NCBI RefSeq assembly: GCF_034274695.1
Contig: NZ_CP128362.1
Location: 7,380,501 to 7,444,500, forward strand
Direction of reading: 5' to 3'
DNA: 64,000 nucleotides
From: Chitinophaga sp. LS1
GTDB lineage: Bacteria > Bacteroidota > Bacteroidia > Chitinophagales > Chitinophagaceae
Shown here: in pieces, positions 22,942 through 33,190 of the stretch
Numbering within the stretch: position 1 is the first letter of the stretch
How the letters are laid out: each line of letters opens with the position of its first letter
Position numbers and translations under genes: made by a program
Notes under the pieces: generated by a model
The model's input: only the letters and a program-made list of their open reading frames with translations
Database searches by the model: none
Told to the model about the DNA's origin: nothing

Positions 22942-25900
22942 ATGCCAAAATTCCCGTTTGTATCTCTATCAGGGATACTGATCACTATTTTCCTGTACAT
23001 CAGCATCAGCACATCTGCACAACAACCTACAAAGATCACTATTACAGGGACAATCACCGACTCTTCAGGATCAAAGCTCGAGGGGGTGAACGTTGTGGCG
23101 GAAAACAAAAAGAACATCGCCACTTCTACCAATTCTACAGGTAAATTCATCCTGGATGCTGAACCAGGTACCCTACTGCGATTTTCGTATGTAGGTTTTG
23201 AACAACAGTACATTACCGTATCACCCAATTCAAAGGTGATCAACCTTGTCATGAAACATGCTTCTGCCACTGTGGAAGAGGTGGTGGTAGTCGCCTATGG
23301 CCGAAAACAACGCAAGGAGGCCGTGGTTGGTTCTGTTACCACCATAGACCCCGGTGCACTGAGGATCCCATCCAGCAACCTTACAAATGCCCTGGCTGGT
23401 CAGATTGCCGGCATGATCTCCTTTCAGAGAGGTGGACAACCGGGGTTGGATAATTCCTCTTTCTTCATCCGTGGGGTCACTACCTTCGGATATAGTGCCA
23501 GTCCGCTGATTCTGGTAGACAATGTGGAACTCAGTGCCAATGAACTGGCCCGCCTACAGGTAGATGATATCGCAAGTTTCTCTATCCTGAAAGATGCCAG
23601 TGCCTCCGCACTGTATGGTGCAAGAGGTGCCAATGGCGTAATACTGGTTACTACTAAAGAAGGGAAAGCAGGCAAAGCCAGTATGAACGTGCGTTATGAA
23701 CGCTCCGTTTCCCGGCCTACGCAGACCGTGAAACTTGGTGATCCGGTCACTTACATGAAATTGTACAACGAGGCACTGACTACGCGCAATCCGCTGGCCA
23801 CACCCCTGTATACCCCCAACCAGATCATCAATACACAGGCCACTATGGACAAGGCGCCGGGGTATAACCCTTACGTATACCCTGCTGTGGACTGGATGAA
23901 GACATTGTTCAAAGATCAGGCGACTACTCAGCGCGCCAATTTCAGTGTACAGGGTGGTAGTGATGTAGCCAAATACTATATCGCTGGTTCTTATGATAAG
24001 GACAATGGTATTCTGCAGGTAAACCCTGTCAACAACTTCAATTCTGCCATGAAGTTTGAGAACTACCAGTTACGCTCCAATGTGAATGTGAAACTCACAA
24101 AAACCACTGAAGCCGTAGTACGCCTATGGGGTAATTTCAATGAATATACCGGCCCTATTACCGGCGATCAGTCAGGACTGGCGAGTGATCTGTACGACAG
24201 GGCACTGCATACAAGCCCCGTGTCTTTCCCTGCTTATTTTCCTGCCGATAGCGCCAACCTCCTTACCAAACATATTTTGTTCGGTAACTCACTGACCTCA
24301 TCCGGTAATTTACAGGCCAATCCTTACGCAGATCTGATGTATGGATACAAAAGTTTTTCGGAGTCAAGGTTATCAGCGCAGTTTGAACTGAACCAGGACT
24401 TCAATTTCATCACAAAAGGATTGTCATTCCACGGATTATTCAGCACGAACAGGTATGCCTACTTTGACCTGACCAGGTCATACAAGCCATTCTACTATGA
24501 TGTAATGAACTATGACCAGACCAGTAATACTTATTCCCTGAACTGGCTGAATAGTCAGCCGGGGGGCGCACAGGAATTCCTCAGTTATTACCCGGGCACG
24601 AAGGATGTGAATACTTTCCTTTATTTACAGGGATCACTGGATTACGCACGGGCATTTGGCAAACATAATGTGAGTGCTGCACTGATCGGTACCAGACAAC
24701 AAAAGCTAAATGCGGATGCCAACGATCCAAACACACATCAGCCATCCCTTCAGTATTCACTTCCTTACCGCAACCTGGGATTAGCAGGAAGAGCAACTTA
24801 TTCTTTCGCCAGTAAATATTTCCTTGAATTCAACTTTGGTTATAACGGATCTGAACGTTTCTCTACCCAATATCGCTGGGGTTTCTTCCCTACTGTCGGT
24901 GCAGGATGGGTCGTGTCTAATGAAAAGTTCTGGAAAGGCGATGTCTCTCATATCATTACCAGACTGAAATTAAGAGGGAGTTATGGCTTAGTGGGTAATG
25001 ACAATATCGATAATACCAGGTTCTATTATTTGTCGAATGTAACACCTGATGATGTGAATGGGCCTTCGGCCGTATTTGGTACAACCAATGGTGTGAAGAT
25101 GTATGGTACGACCATCCAGAACTACCCGAACCCCGGCGTAACCTGGGAGACCGCCCGTAAATCCAATCTGGCTGCAGAAGTCACTTTCTTTGACAAGTTA
25201 AATATCACTGCAGAAATTTATCACGAATTCCGATACAATATCCTGCAACAAAGAGGATATATACCCGTCACCACCGGTCTGGAAGCTGCCGTAAAATCCA
25301 ATGTAGGCGAAGCGACTGCCAAAGGATTGGATCTGAATATTAACTATAAACAAACGTTTTCCAAAAACTTTTGGGCATCTGTACTGGGTAACCTGACAGT
25401 TACGTCCAACAAGTACCAGCGTTTTGAAGAACCGGAATATAAATACGGGTATCGTTTTCAGAATGGAAAACCTATCAACCAGCCATTCGGATACATTGCA
25501 GAGAGATTATTTGTAGATGATAAAGAAGCGGCAAATTCACCTACCCAGTTATTTGGTGCTTCGCCTGTTCCTGCTGGTGGTGATATCAAATACAGAGATG
25601 TCAATAAGGATGGTATCATTAATCAGGATGACCAGGTACCTATCGGTTTACCCACCACACCGCAGATCATTTATGGCTTTGGATTTTCTTTAGGCTACAA
25701 AAACTTTGACCTCAATGCCTTCTTCCAGGGACTTGCCAGAGAATCCTTTTTTATCAATGCCACATCGCAGGATGACAGGTATTATGCAAAATACGGTACT
25801 GCACCATTTGTAAACAACGCACAGATCTTACAGGCGTATGCAGACAATCACTGGTCAGAAGAGAACCAGAACTTATATGCATTGTGGCCAAGACTTTCCA

Positions 25901-26166
25901 CCACCGACATCCTGAACAATCAGCAGCAAAGTACCTGGTGGCTGAGAGACGGTAGCTTTATGCGCCTCAAATCAGTAGAGCTGGGGTATAGTTTGCCGAA
26001 GTCACTGACGAAAAGGATGTACATCAGAACGATGCGCATTTATTTCAGCGGATTAAATCTGCTCACGTTCAGCCATTTTAAACTGTGGGATCCGGAACAG
26101 GCTGGGCAGGGCTTTGGGTACCCGATACAGAAGGTTTTCAACTGTGGTATTAACGTAAACCTTTAA
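22942..26166 (+). CDS. susC: SusC/RagA-family TonB-dependent outer-membrane receptor
   Basis: 1074 residues from the ATG at 22942 (MPKFPFVSLSGILITIFLYI, a signal peptide ending SAQQ); the longer frame upstream starts in noncoding DNA. A carboxypeptidase-regulatory-like domain (ITITGTITDSSGSKLEGVNV) at 35-115 is followed by the plug (EEVVVVAYGRKQRKEAVVGS; ILKDASASALYGARGANGVI) and a long beta-barrel ending in FNCGINVNL, an aromatic/Leu-type end. With SusD (10 bases downstream) it imports oligosaccharides across the outer membrane using TonB energy. No N-terminal FecR-interacting extension is visible, matching the AraC-type control. Confidence 0.95.
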   Translation: MPKFPFVSLSGILITIFLYISISTSAQQPTKITITGTITDSSGSKLEGVNVVAENKKNIATSTNSTGKFILDAEPGTLLRFSYVGFEQQYITVSPNSKVINLVMKHASATVEEVVVVAYGRKQRKEAVVGSVTTIDPGALRIPSSNLTNALAGQIAGMISFQRGGQPGLDNSSFFIRGVTTFGYSASPLILVDNVELSANELARLQVDDIASFSILKDASASALYGARGANGVILVTTKEGKAGKASMNVRYERSVSRPTQTVKLGDPVTYMKLYNEALTTRNPLATPLYTPNQIINTQATMDKAPGYNPYVYPAVDWMKTLFKDQATTQRANFSVQGGSDVAKYYIAGSYDKDNGILQVNPVNNFNSAMKFENYQLRSNVNVKLTKTTEAVVRLWGNFNEYTGPITGDQSGLASDLYDRALHTSPVSFPAYFPADSANLLTKHILFGNSLTSSGNLQANPYADLMYGYKSFSESRLSAQFELNQDFNFITKGLSFHGLFSTNRYAYFDLTRSYKPFYYDVMNYDQTSNTYSLNWLNSQPGGAQEFLSYYPGTKDVNTFLYLQGSLDYARAFGKHNVSAALIGTRQQKLNADANDPNTHQPSLQYSLPYRNLGLAGRATYSFASKYFLEFNFGYNGSERFSTQYRWGFFPTVGAGWVVSNEKFWKGDVSHIITRLKLRGSYGLVGNDNIDNTRFYYLSNVTPDDVNGPSAVFGTTNGVKMYGTTIQNYPNPGVTWETARKSNLAAEVTFFDKLNITAEIYHEFRYNILQQRGYIPVTTGLEAAVKSNVGEATAKGLDLNINYKQTFSKNFWASVLGNLTVTSNKYQRFEEPEYKYGYRFQNGKPINQPFGYIAERLFVDDKEAANSPTQLFGASPVPAGGDIKYRDVNKDGIINQDDQVPIGLPTTPQIIYGFGFSLGYKNFDLNAFFQGLARESFFINATSQDDRYYAKYGTAPFVNNAQILQAYADNHWSEENQNLYALWPRLSTTDILNNQQQSTWWLRDGSFMRLKSVELGYSLPKSLTKRMYIRTMRIYFSGLNLLTFSHFKLWDPEQAGQGFGYPIQKVFNCGINVNL

Positions 26167-26176
26167 ATGAATTCAG

Positions 26177-28075
26177 ATGAAAACGATCTTAACAATATTA
26201 ATAGTCCTTATTCTTTTTTCATCCTGCAGGAAATATCTTGATGTCATACCTGATGATGTCGCTACATTGGAAAGTGCATTTGCCAATGCCAATGAAACAC
26301 AGGCTTACCTGTTTGGGTGCTATGCCACCTTGCAGAACATGGCCGATGTACGTCGTAATCCGGGTTTCACCACTTCGGGCGAAGTGATATTCCCCTATCC
26401 GTTACAGGACCAGACTACACTGGGTGGTGCAGGTGGTGATGCAGGATTCAGCATTATCCGTGGTTTACAGAACAGCGCTAACCCATTGCTGAACTATTGG
26501 GATGGTTATAACATGGGGTTGAATATGTGGCAGGCCATCAGGAAATGCAATATCTTTTTGGAGAATGTACATATTCCTCCTGATTTGCCTGACTACCAGC
26601 GTAAAAGATGGACAGCAGAAGCGAAGTTTTTAAAAGCATATTTTCATTACTGGCTGATCAGGATGTATGGTCCTATTCCTATTGTGGATGTGAACCTGCC
26701 TGTGAATGCATCTATTGATGAGGTAAGGATCAAACAACAACCTCTTGACTCCTGCTTTAACTATGTGGTGAGATTATTAGACGAAGCTATTCCTGACCTG
26801 CCACCGGTGATACAGAACCTGGCAGCAGAACAGGGACGCATCAGCGCCACCATTGCACAGGCTGTGAAGGCGGAAGTGTTGGTTACACAGGCGAGTCCTT
26901 TATTCAATGGTAATCCTGATTATGCGGGCATGAAAAACCATGATGGGGTATTATTGTTTCCGGCCGCCTACGATGACAGCAAATGGCAACGCGCCTTGCA
27001 GGCATGTAAAGATGCGCTTGATAATGTAGGCAGTGCTGCGCTATACCAGTTGAGATTAAGTGGTGGTATTGTACATATGTCTGATACAACCCGTCGCCTG
27101 CTCACCATACAAGGAGCCTTTGTAGATAGCTGGAATTCAGAACAGATATGGACGTTGAATCCGCAATTTGGCTGGCAGTATATGGCTTCTCCACGTGTGA
27201 CTACCGATGCGGCTTCTAATGTATTTGCAGTTTATTCTAATTTCTCTGTACCTATTGCAGAATCAGAAATTTTTTATTCTAATCATGGGGTGCCTATTAA
27301 TGAAGATAGGACCTTCGACTATAACAACCGTTATAAATTACAGGCAGGAGATGATGCACATGCGTACTACATCAAAAAGGGTTACACCAGTGCCAAAGGC
27401 AACTTTAACAGGGAGCCCCGGTATTATGCAGATGTAGCTTTTGATGGCAGTGTATGGTTTGGCTCTGGTAACCTGGATGATAATAATCCCAATTATATCA
27501 ATGCGGTAAATGGTCCGGCTGCACCACCTGATCAACTGCGTTATAATGCTACCGGGTATTGGGCAAAGAAGCTTGTACCTTATCAGACCACCTTCGGACA
27601 GTCCAGCATACAGCAGGGTTATTCATGGCCTTTTATACAATTGACCGGACTCTGGTTACTATATGCAGAATGTCTGAATGAAGTGAACGGCCCTGGTGCA
27701 GAAGTGTATGCATGGATTGATAAAGTGAGAGCAAAGTCAGGTTTGGACGGCGTTGTAGCCAGCTGGTCACAGTATTCAATCAATCCAGATAAGTATAGTT
27801 CAAAAGATGGGTTACGTGATATTATTCATCAGGAAAGAAGAATTGAAACCGCGTTCGAAGGACAGGCAGGATGGGATCTGAGAAGGTGGAAGGAGTTGCA
27901 AAATGTACTGAGTACCCCCGTACAGGGATGGAATGTATTTAACAGAACGACAGATGGTTATTACCAGTTAAAGCTGGTGCAGCAGACTTCTTTTAGTATC
28001 AGGAATTACCTGTATCCTATACAGGATTATGATTTGCTCACCAATCCGAATCTTGTACAAACCCTTTACTGGTAA
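26177..28075 (+). CDS. susD: SusD/RagB-family surface glycan-binding lipoprotein
   Basis: 632 residues. Lipobox in MKTILTILIVLILFSSC, followed by RKYLDVIPDD, the standard SusD start. The N-terminal TPR-like helical part shows NETQAYLFGCYATLQNM, then RRWTAEAKFLKAYFHYWLIRMYGPIPIV, and the C-terminus has the typical EERIETAFEGQAGWDLRRWK-like segment and LYPIQDYDLLTNPNLVQTLYW. It is the lid/binding partner of SusC. Spacing of 10 bases to SusC indicates an operon. Confidence 0.95.
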   Translation: MKTILTILIVLILFSSCRKYLDVIPDDVATLESAFANANETQAYLFGCYATLQNMADVRRNPGFTTSGEVIFPYPLQDQTTLGGAGGDAGFSIIRGLQNSANPLLNYWDGYNMGLNMWQAIRKCNIFLENVHIPPDLPDYQRKRWTAEAKFLKAYFHYWLIRMYGPIPIVDVNLPVNASIDEVRIKQQPLDSCFNYVVRLLDEAIPDLPPVIQNLAAEQGRISATIAQAVKAEVLVTQASPLFNGNPDYAGMKNHDGVLLFPAAYDDSKWQRALQACKDALDNVGSAALYQLRLSGGIVHMSDTTRRLLTIQGAFVDSWNSEQIWTLNPQFGWQYMASPRVTTDAASNVFAVYSNFSVPIAESEIFYSNHGVPINEDRTFDYNNRYKLQAGDDAHAYYIKKGYTSAKGNFNREPRYYADVAFDGSVWFGSGNLDDNNPNYINAVNGPAAPPDQLRYNATGYWAKKLVPYQTTFGQSSIQQGYSWPFIQLTGLWLLYAECLNEVNGPGAEVYAWIDKVRAKSGLDGVVASWSQYSINPDKYSSKDGLRDIIHQERRIETAFEGQAGWDLRRWKELQNVLSTPVQGWNVFNRTTDGYYQLKLVQQTSFSIRNYLYPIQDYDLLTNPNLVQTLYW

Positions 28076-28086
28076 AAATTACACGT

Positions 28087-29310
28087 ATGAAAAAACTCAT
28101 TTTATTATTGTTGATAGTATCCTGCAAAAAGATGGATGGATACAACGATGTTGTATCTAACGATATGACCAAGCCGGGTGTGGTGACGAATGTGAATGTG
28201 GTCAACTTCAATGGTGGTGCTTATATCACCTATACATTGCCTAATTCATCGAATATCCTGTATGTACAGGCAGAATATAAAATCAATGATAAAACAACCA
28301 GGCAGACTAAGTCTTCTTACTATTCTGATAGTATTACAGTAAGTGGTTTTGCGGCCAGTAAAGAGTATGAAGTCGTGTTGCATACAGTAAGCCGTGCACA
28401 GGTGGTGTCTGATCCGGTAACGGTAAAAGTCCATCCGGATACGCCTCCTTATTTACTGGCAAGGCCTACAGTGGTGATGCAGCCAGACTTTGGCGGGGTG
28501 AGTATTACTTGTGAAAATAAGGCGAAAGCAAATTTGGGAATTATCACTATTGCACCAGATCAAACGAAGAAATACCAGATCATTTCGCAGAACTATACAG
28601 ACGAAGATTCCATCTCTTATAGTCTGCATGGATTTGATACGATTCCACAGCAATTTGGCGTATACGTTACCGACCAGTGGGGAAATATTTCAGACACATT
28701 ATTCACTACTATCACACCTGTATTTGAAGCGCAGATGGATAAGTCACTCTTCCGCAGTTATTCATTGGGAACAGATGCAAAGACTGGTTTTGGCTGGGTG
28801 ATAGAGAATCTTTGGAATAATTCAACCGGGTCTCCCGGTTATCATACAGAGCAACCGATACAACCATTGGTATGGCCGGCCGTGATCACATTTGACATGG
28901 GTCAGGCGGCGAGGTTGAGCAGATATACTATCTGGAACAGAGGTATTGATGGCAGTGGTACCTGGTTGTGGCAGGCAGGTGCACCACAGACATGGGTGCT
29001 TTGGGGAAGAGCAGATACGCCTGTAGACGAAACAATGCCTGATGCAGACCACCTCCCTCCTGTTGGCGGTACGACACCTAATGGATGGATTAACCTGGGA
29101 TTCTATAATGCGCCAGCCAAGCCATCTGGGTTACCGAACCCGCAATACACGAATGCGGATCTTGCTTTTTGGAATAATGGCTTCAGTTACAATTTTTCAC
29201 TGAGCTTGCCGAAAGTAAGGTACATCCGTTTTGAATGTGTATCCAATATGGCACAGACTAATACATTTTTTAACATGACTGAACTCACATTCTGGGGTGA
29301 TCCCAGATAA
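28087..29310 (+). CDS. PUL surface lipoprotein, DUF4959/DUF5000/DUF5126-like
   Basis: 407 residues. The signal MKKLILLLLIVSC has its Cys at residue 13. The order is a fibronectin-like N-terminal domain (VTNVNVVNFNGGAYITYTLP), a middle beta-domain, and a C-terminal discoidin-like domain (FGWVIENLWNNSTGSPGYHT; PAVITFDMGQAARLSRYTIW; PKVRYIRFECVSNMAQTNTF; FNMTELTFWG). This arrangement is typical of SusE/F-position glycan-binding proteins in Bacteroidota PULs, exposed on the cell surface. It is 11 bases downstream of SusD. Confidence 0.85.
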   Translation: MKKLILLLLIVSCKKMDGYNDVVSNDMTKPGVVTNVNVVNFNGGAYITYTLPNSSNILYVQAEYKINDKTTRQTKSSYYSDSITVSGFAASKEYEVVLHTVSRAQVVSDPVTVKVHPDTPPYLLARPTVVMQPDFGGVSITCENKAKANLGIITIAPDQTKKYQIISQNYTDEDSISYSLHGFDTIPQQFGVYVTDQWGNISDTLFTTITPVFEAQMDKSLFRSYSLGTDAKTGFGWVIENLWNNSTGSPGYHTEQPIQPLVWPAVITFDMGQAARLSRYTIWNRGIDGSGTWLWQAGAPQTWVLWGRADTPVDETMPDADHLPPVGGTTPNGWINLGFYNAPAKPSGLPNPQYTNADLAFWNNGFSYNFSLSLPKVRYIRFECVSNMAQTNTFFNMTELTFWGDPR

Positions 29311-29328
29311 CCTATAAAACGGCATACA

Positions 29329-30525
29329 ATGAGATATCTACTGGTATGCGTGCTACTGTTGGTGGCATGCAGCAAAAAACCGACAGACTACCGTGAGTTT
29401 TTGAATGGTACAGAACTGGTGTATCCGGGTAAAGTGTCCAATGCACAGGCGTTACCGGGTGATGGACGGTTGCAGTTAATATGGCAGCCTAGTCCGGATC
29501 AGAGCATTGTTAAGTATAATGTATACTGGAATAACGGCACTGACTCCATGACTATCAATTCCACCACACATAATACTTCGGATACGGTTCGTTGTACGAT
29601 AGCAGGGCTCGCGGAATATGTGTATACATTTATTGTGTATTCTTATGATGCGCAGGGGAACAGGTCTGTGGCTACTGAGATTAACAATGCGAGGGTATAT
29701 GGTACGGTTTATAAAGCGACATTACATAATAGATTGCCGGAGGCAGATCCTTATTTGATTAATGATGATAACACGGTGACACTGCGGTTTGTGACACCTG
29801 ATACGATCAATATTACGACGGCGTTAAAGTATACAAATCAGCGTGGAGAAGTGGCAACAGTATGGGTTTCTCCTTTGGAAGATTCATTGAAACTGACCGA
29901 TTATAAATTTGGTACGCCGATCGTGTATCAATCTTCTTATATTCCGGTTAGAGGTGCGTTGGATACATTTTATACTTCCCGTTATGACACCTTTCCCAGT
30001 ATACTGCGATTGGTGCAGTGTGATAAGAGTTTGTTCCAGGAGCATGATCTGTGGGGAGATATGGGGATCTATCAATCAGATACGCGGGTGAGTAAATTGT
30101 GGGATGGATCTGTAGGTCCGCAGGATTATCCGAATATATATCATAGTGATGGAAATGGGTCGCTGCCGAGGGCGTTGAGTTTTGATATGGGAAAGGTGTA
30201 TAATCAGCTGAGTGTAATAGAGGAAACTGGTAGAGGGTGTTGTAATAATCCGGATCAGTTTGAGGTATGGGGGATTGATGATCTGACGGATGCAGTGCCT
30301 GAGTTGAATTCGGATGATGCGGGGTGGAAGGCGGTGATGCAAAGTAAGGGATGGACGTTGTTGAAGGAAGTGGCGAGATCGGATAATGGGAATGCAGCGG
30401 TTAAGGCCAATTTGATGGATAATCCGCCGCCGGTAAGGTATATCAGGATCAGGGTAACACATTGTGCGAATGGATCGAATAATTATGTGAACCTTTCAGA
30501 GATTACTTTTTGGAATAAGGAATAA
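29329..30525 (+). CDS. PUL surface lipoprotein, DUF4998-like with discoidin-like C-terminus
   Basis: 398 residues. Signal MRYLLVCVLLLVAC, Cys at residue 14. DUF4998 start pattern DYREFLNGTELVYPGKVSNA and a fibronectin-like stretch (GRLQLIWQPSPDQSIVKYNV) are followed by a C-terminal domain (VSKLWDGSVG; ALSFDMGKVYNQLSVIEETG; VRYIRIRVTHCANGSNNYVNLSEITFW) resembling the end of the previous protein. Probably another surface glycan binder. The tandem repeat array begins within ten bases of its stop. Confidence 0.85.
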   Translation: MRYLLVCVLLLVACSKKPTDYREFLNGTELVYPGKVSNAQALPGDGRLQLIWQPSPDQSIVKYNVYWNNGTDSMTINSTTHNTSDTVRCTIAGLAEYVYTFIVYSYDAQGNRSVATEINNARVYGTVYKATLHNRLPEADPYLINDDNTVTLRFVTPDTINITTALKYTNQRGEVATVWVSPLEDSLKLTDYKFGTPIVYQSSYIPVRGALDTFYTSRYDTFPSILRLVQCDKSLFQEHDLWGDMGIYQSDTRVSKLWDGSVGPQDYPNIYHSDGNGSLPRALSFDMGKVYNQLSVIEETGRGCCNNPDQFEVWGIDDLTDAVPELNSDDAGWKAVMQSKGWTLLKEVARSDNGNAAVKANLMDNPPPVRYIRIRVTHCANGSNNYVNLSEITFWNKE

Positions 30526-30532
30526 ATGGTGA

Positions 30533-30745
30533 ACGGTTGTTATAGGATTGATTCCTTTGGTTATTGGCGGGTAAACTAAAATAAATTGATGAAATATATT
30601 TTAACGGCCATTATAGGATTGATCCTTTTGGTTATTGGCGGGTAAACTAAAATAAATTGATGAAGTATATATTAACGGCCATTATAGGATTGATCCCTTT
30701 GGTTATTGGCGGGTAAACTAAAATAAATTGATGAAGTATATATTA
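30533..30745 (+). repeat. 71-bp tandem repeat x3 carrying decoy copies of the GH95 gene start
   Basis: The marker TTATTGGCGG occurs at 30561, 30632 and 30703 (period 71). Each unit carries AAACTAAAATAAATTG then ATG: starts at 30589 and 30660 open 18-codon ORFs MKYILTAIIGLILLVIGG and MKYILTAIIGLIPLVIGG that end in TAA, and the third start at 30731 opens the real gene ([18 protein letters not shown]). The GGGTAAACT in the decoys corresponds to GGGCAAACT in the gene, so one C/T difference sets the stop. Confidence 0.9.
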
Positions 30746-33187
30746 ACAATAATATTTGGAATGATTCCCTCAGTGATCTGTGGGCAAACTTTGCGATATG
30801 ACAGACCAGCTCAGGTATGGGAGGAGACGTTGCCGCTTGGCAATGGCCGATTGGGGATGATGCCTGATGGGGATGTGAGGATGGAGAAGATTGTGTTGAA
30901 CGATATAACACTGTGGTCGGGTGCACCGCAGGATGCGAATAATTATGAAGCTTATAAGCAGCTACCGGTTATCAGGCAATTGCTTCGGGAAGGGAAGAAT
31001 GATGAGGCACAGGCATTGATGGATAAGAACTTCATTTGTACAGGGAAAGGCTCGGGTAGTGTGCCTTTTGGGTGTTATCAGACGATGGGGGAATTGCAGA
31101 TAGCATTTGAGCATGGGCCGGTGGGATCATATGTTTTTGAGGCGCCGGGAGGATATGAGCGAAAGCTTTCTTTAAATGATGCGATCGCCAGCTGTCAGTA
31201 TAAAGCAGGGGGTGTAACTTATCATAGAGAGTACTTTACCAGCTTTGATGATGATGTTAGCATTATTCGTTTGACGGCAGATATGCCGGGGAGGCTTACG
31301 TGTCGTGTTACAATGAGTCGGGCAGAGAGAGGGGCTACGCGTATTCAGGATAGTACTTTGGTGCTATCAGGCCAATTGGATAATGGCATAGATGGAAAAG
31401 GGATGCGGTATCAGGCTGTAGTAAAAGCAAAATTAAAGGGAGGTGTGCTGACGACTGAGGATCATGCGATGGTGATTAAGAATGCGACAGAGATTATTCT
31501 GTATATTTCTGCTGGTACTGATTATAAGGATGCGGGATATGTCGAAAGGATGAATAAGGTCTTGAAAACAGCCATGGCAAAACCGTTTAGTATAGAAAGA
31601 CAACAGCATATCAGGAAGTATGGAAGATTGTTTAATAGAGTACAGATTGATCTTGGGAATGGATTAGATGAAACAACTGATAAGAGACTGGCTGCTACAA
31701 CAGATAAAGGTTTGCCCGCAGCAACTGATAAAGGTTTGACAACAACCGACAAAAGACTGGCTGCTACAACAGATAAAAGTTTACCCACAGCAACTGATAA
31801 AGGTTTGACAACAACAACCGACAAAAGACTGGCTTCATTTTATAATCATCCCACAGAAGATAACGAACTACCGGTAATGTTTTATCAGTTTGGACGTTAC
31901 TTATCCATTTGTAGTACAAGGCCCGGTTTATTACCTCCCAATTTACAAGGCTTATGGGCCAATCAAATACAAACACCATGGAATGGCGATTATCACCTGG
32001 ATATAAATGTGCAGATGAATCACTGGCCGCTGGAAGTATCCAATCTATCAGAACTGAACTTACCGCTGGCAGAGCTGGTGCGCGGACTTGTCGCCCCGGG
32101 TGCCCGCACAGCAAAGGCTTATTACAATGCACCAGGTTGGGTAGCTCATGTAATCACTAATATATGGGGTTTTACAGAACCGGGTGAAAGTGCATCCTGG
32201 GGCGCTACCAAATCAGGTTCCGGTTGGTTGTGTAATAACCTGTGGGAGCATTATGCTTTTACTAATGACACACATTATCTGAAAGACATTTATCCAATAC
32301 TAAAAGGCGCTGCAGCGTTTTATAATAGTCTGTTGATAAAAGATGATAAAACAGGATGGCTCGTCATGTCTCCTTCCTCCTCTCCTGAAAATGCGTTTTT
32401 TCTTCCGAATGGCAATCATGCCAGTATTTGTATAGGAGCGACAATCGATAACCAGATTGTACGGGATCTGTTTAATAATGTGATCACGGCTTCAAAAGTA
32501 TTGGGTTTGGATGCCGCATTCAGAAATGAATTAGCGAGTAAAATAAAACAACTCCCTCCTGCGGGGGTTATCGCCAAAGATGGCCGGATCATGGAATGGT
32601 TAGAAGATTATAAAGAAACCGATCCGCAACACAGGCATATCTCGCACTTGTGGGGATTGTATCCTGCCTCGCTGATCACAACAGAAACAACACCTGATCT
32701 GGCAGCTGCGGCAAAGAAAACACTGGAAGTAAGAGGTGATGATGGGCCAAGCTGGACGATTGCTTATAAACTATTATTCTGGGCGAGGTTACAGGATGGA
32801 AACAGGGCATTTAAACTATTGAAAGAAGTACTGAAGCCTACTGTAAGAACAGATATTAATTATGGCGCAGGTGGAGGTGTTTATCAGAATATGTTATCTG
32901 CAGGTCCACCATTCCAGATTGATGGCAACTTTGGCGCTACGGCAGGCATTGCTGAAATGTTGTTGCAAAGTCATGCAGGGATGATTAATTTTTTACCGGC
33001 TATCCCGGATCATTGGAAAGCAGCAGGATCTGTGAAAGGGTTGAAGGCAAGAGGAAATTTCACGGTAGACTTTGCATGGAAAAACGGGGAGGTGATTAGT
33101 TATCGTGTTACAGCGCCTCGTGCGGGCCAAAAGGTTAAACTTAAAATAAACGGAGAGATCAGGGAGATCATAGCCAGCAAAAAATAA
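30731..33187 (+). CDS. GH95 alpha-L-fucosidase
   Basis: 818 residues from the ATG at 30731. Signal peptide [20 protein letters not shown]. The GH95 N-terminal domain ([45 protein letters not shown]) leads to the (alpha/alpha)6 catalytic barrel with [55 protein letters not shown] and [20 protein letters not shown], all classic for the family, which hydrolyses alpha-1,2-L-fucosyl linkages by inversion. An in-frame repeat expansion sits at residues ~313-368. It starts the fucose-specific half of the PUL and is followed 3 bases later by L-fuconate dehydratase. Confidence 0.93.
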   Translation: MKYILTIIFGMIPSVICGQTLRYDRPAQVWEETLPLGNGRLGMMPDGDVRMEKIVLNDITLWSGAPQDANNYEAYKQLPVIRQLLREGKNDEAQALMDKNFICTGKGSGSVPFGCYQTMGELQIAFEHGPVGSYVFEAPGGYERKLSLNDAIASCQYKAGGVTYHREYFTSFDDDVSIIRLTADMPGRLTCRVTMSRAERGATRIQDSTLVLSGQLDNGIDGKGMRYQAVVKAKLKGGVLTTEDHAMVIKNATEIILYISAGTDYKDAGYVERMNKVLKTAMAKPFSIERQQHIRKYGRLFNRVQIDLGNGLDETTDKRLAATTDKGLPAATDKGLTTTDKRLAATTDKSLPTATDKGLTTTTDKRLASFYNHPTEDNELPVMFYQFGRYLSICSTRPGLLPPNLQGLWANQIQTPWNGDYHLDINVQMNHWPLEVSNLSELNLPLAELVRGLVAPGARTAKAYYNAPGWVAHVITNIWGFTEPGESASWGATKSGSGWLCNNLWEHYAFTNDTHYLKDIYPILKGAAAFYNSLLIKDDKTGWLVMSPSSSPENAFFLPNGNHASICIGATIDNQIVRDLFNNVITASKVLGLDAAFRNELASKIKQLPPAGVIAKDGRIMEWLEDYKETDPQHRHISHLWGLYPASLITTETTPDLAAAAKKTLEVRGDDGPSWTIAYKLLFWARLQDGNRAFKLLKEVLKPTVRTDINYGAGGGVYQNMLSAGPPFQIDGNFGATAGIAEMLLQSHAGMINFLPAIPDHWKAAGSVKGLKARGNFTVDFAWKNGEVISYRVTAPRAGQKVKLKINGEIREIIASKK
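31678..31836 (+). repeat. In-frame tandem repeat inside the GH95 gene (TDKxL units)
   Basis: Units of about 30-33 bases coding for [20 protein letters not shown], repeated and varied up to [15 protein letters not shown]. In related enzymes this loop is a single TDxRL element before the conserved FQFGRYL segment, so the repeats look like a local expansion of about 45 residues on the surface. Reading frame is kept. Confidence 0.8.
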
Positions 33188-33190
33188 TTC

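Noticed and set aside
31522-31824. Minus-strand ORF of about 100 residues in the GH95 gene
   Set aside because: It is the antisense reading of the TDK repeat region and resembles no protein.
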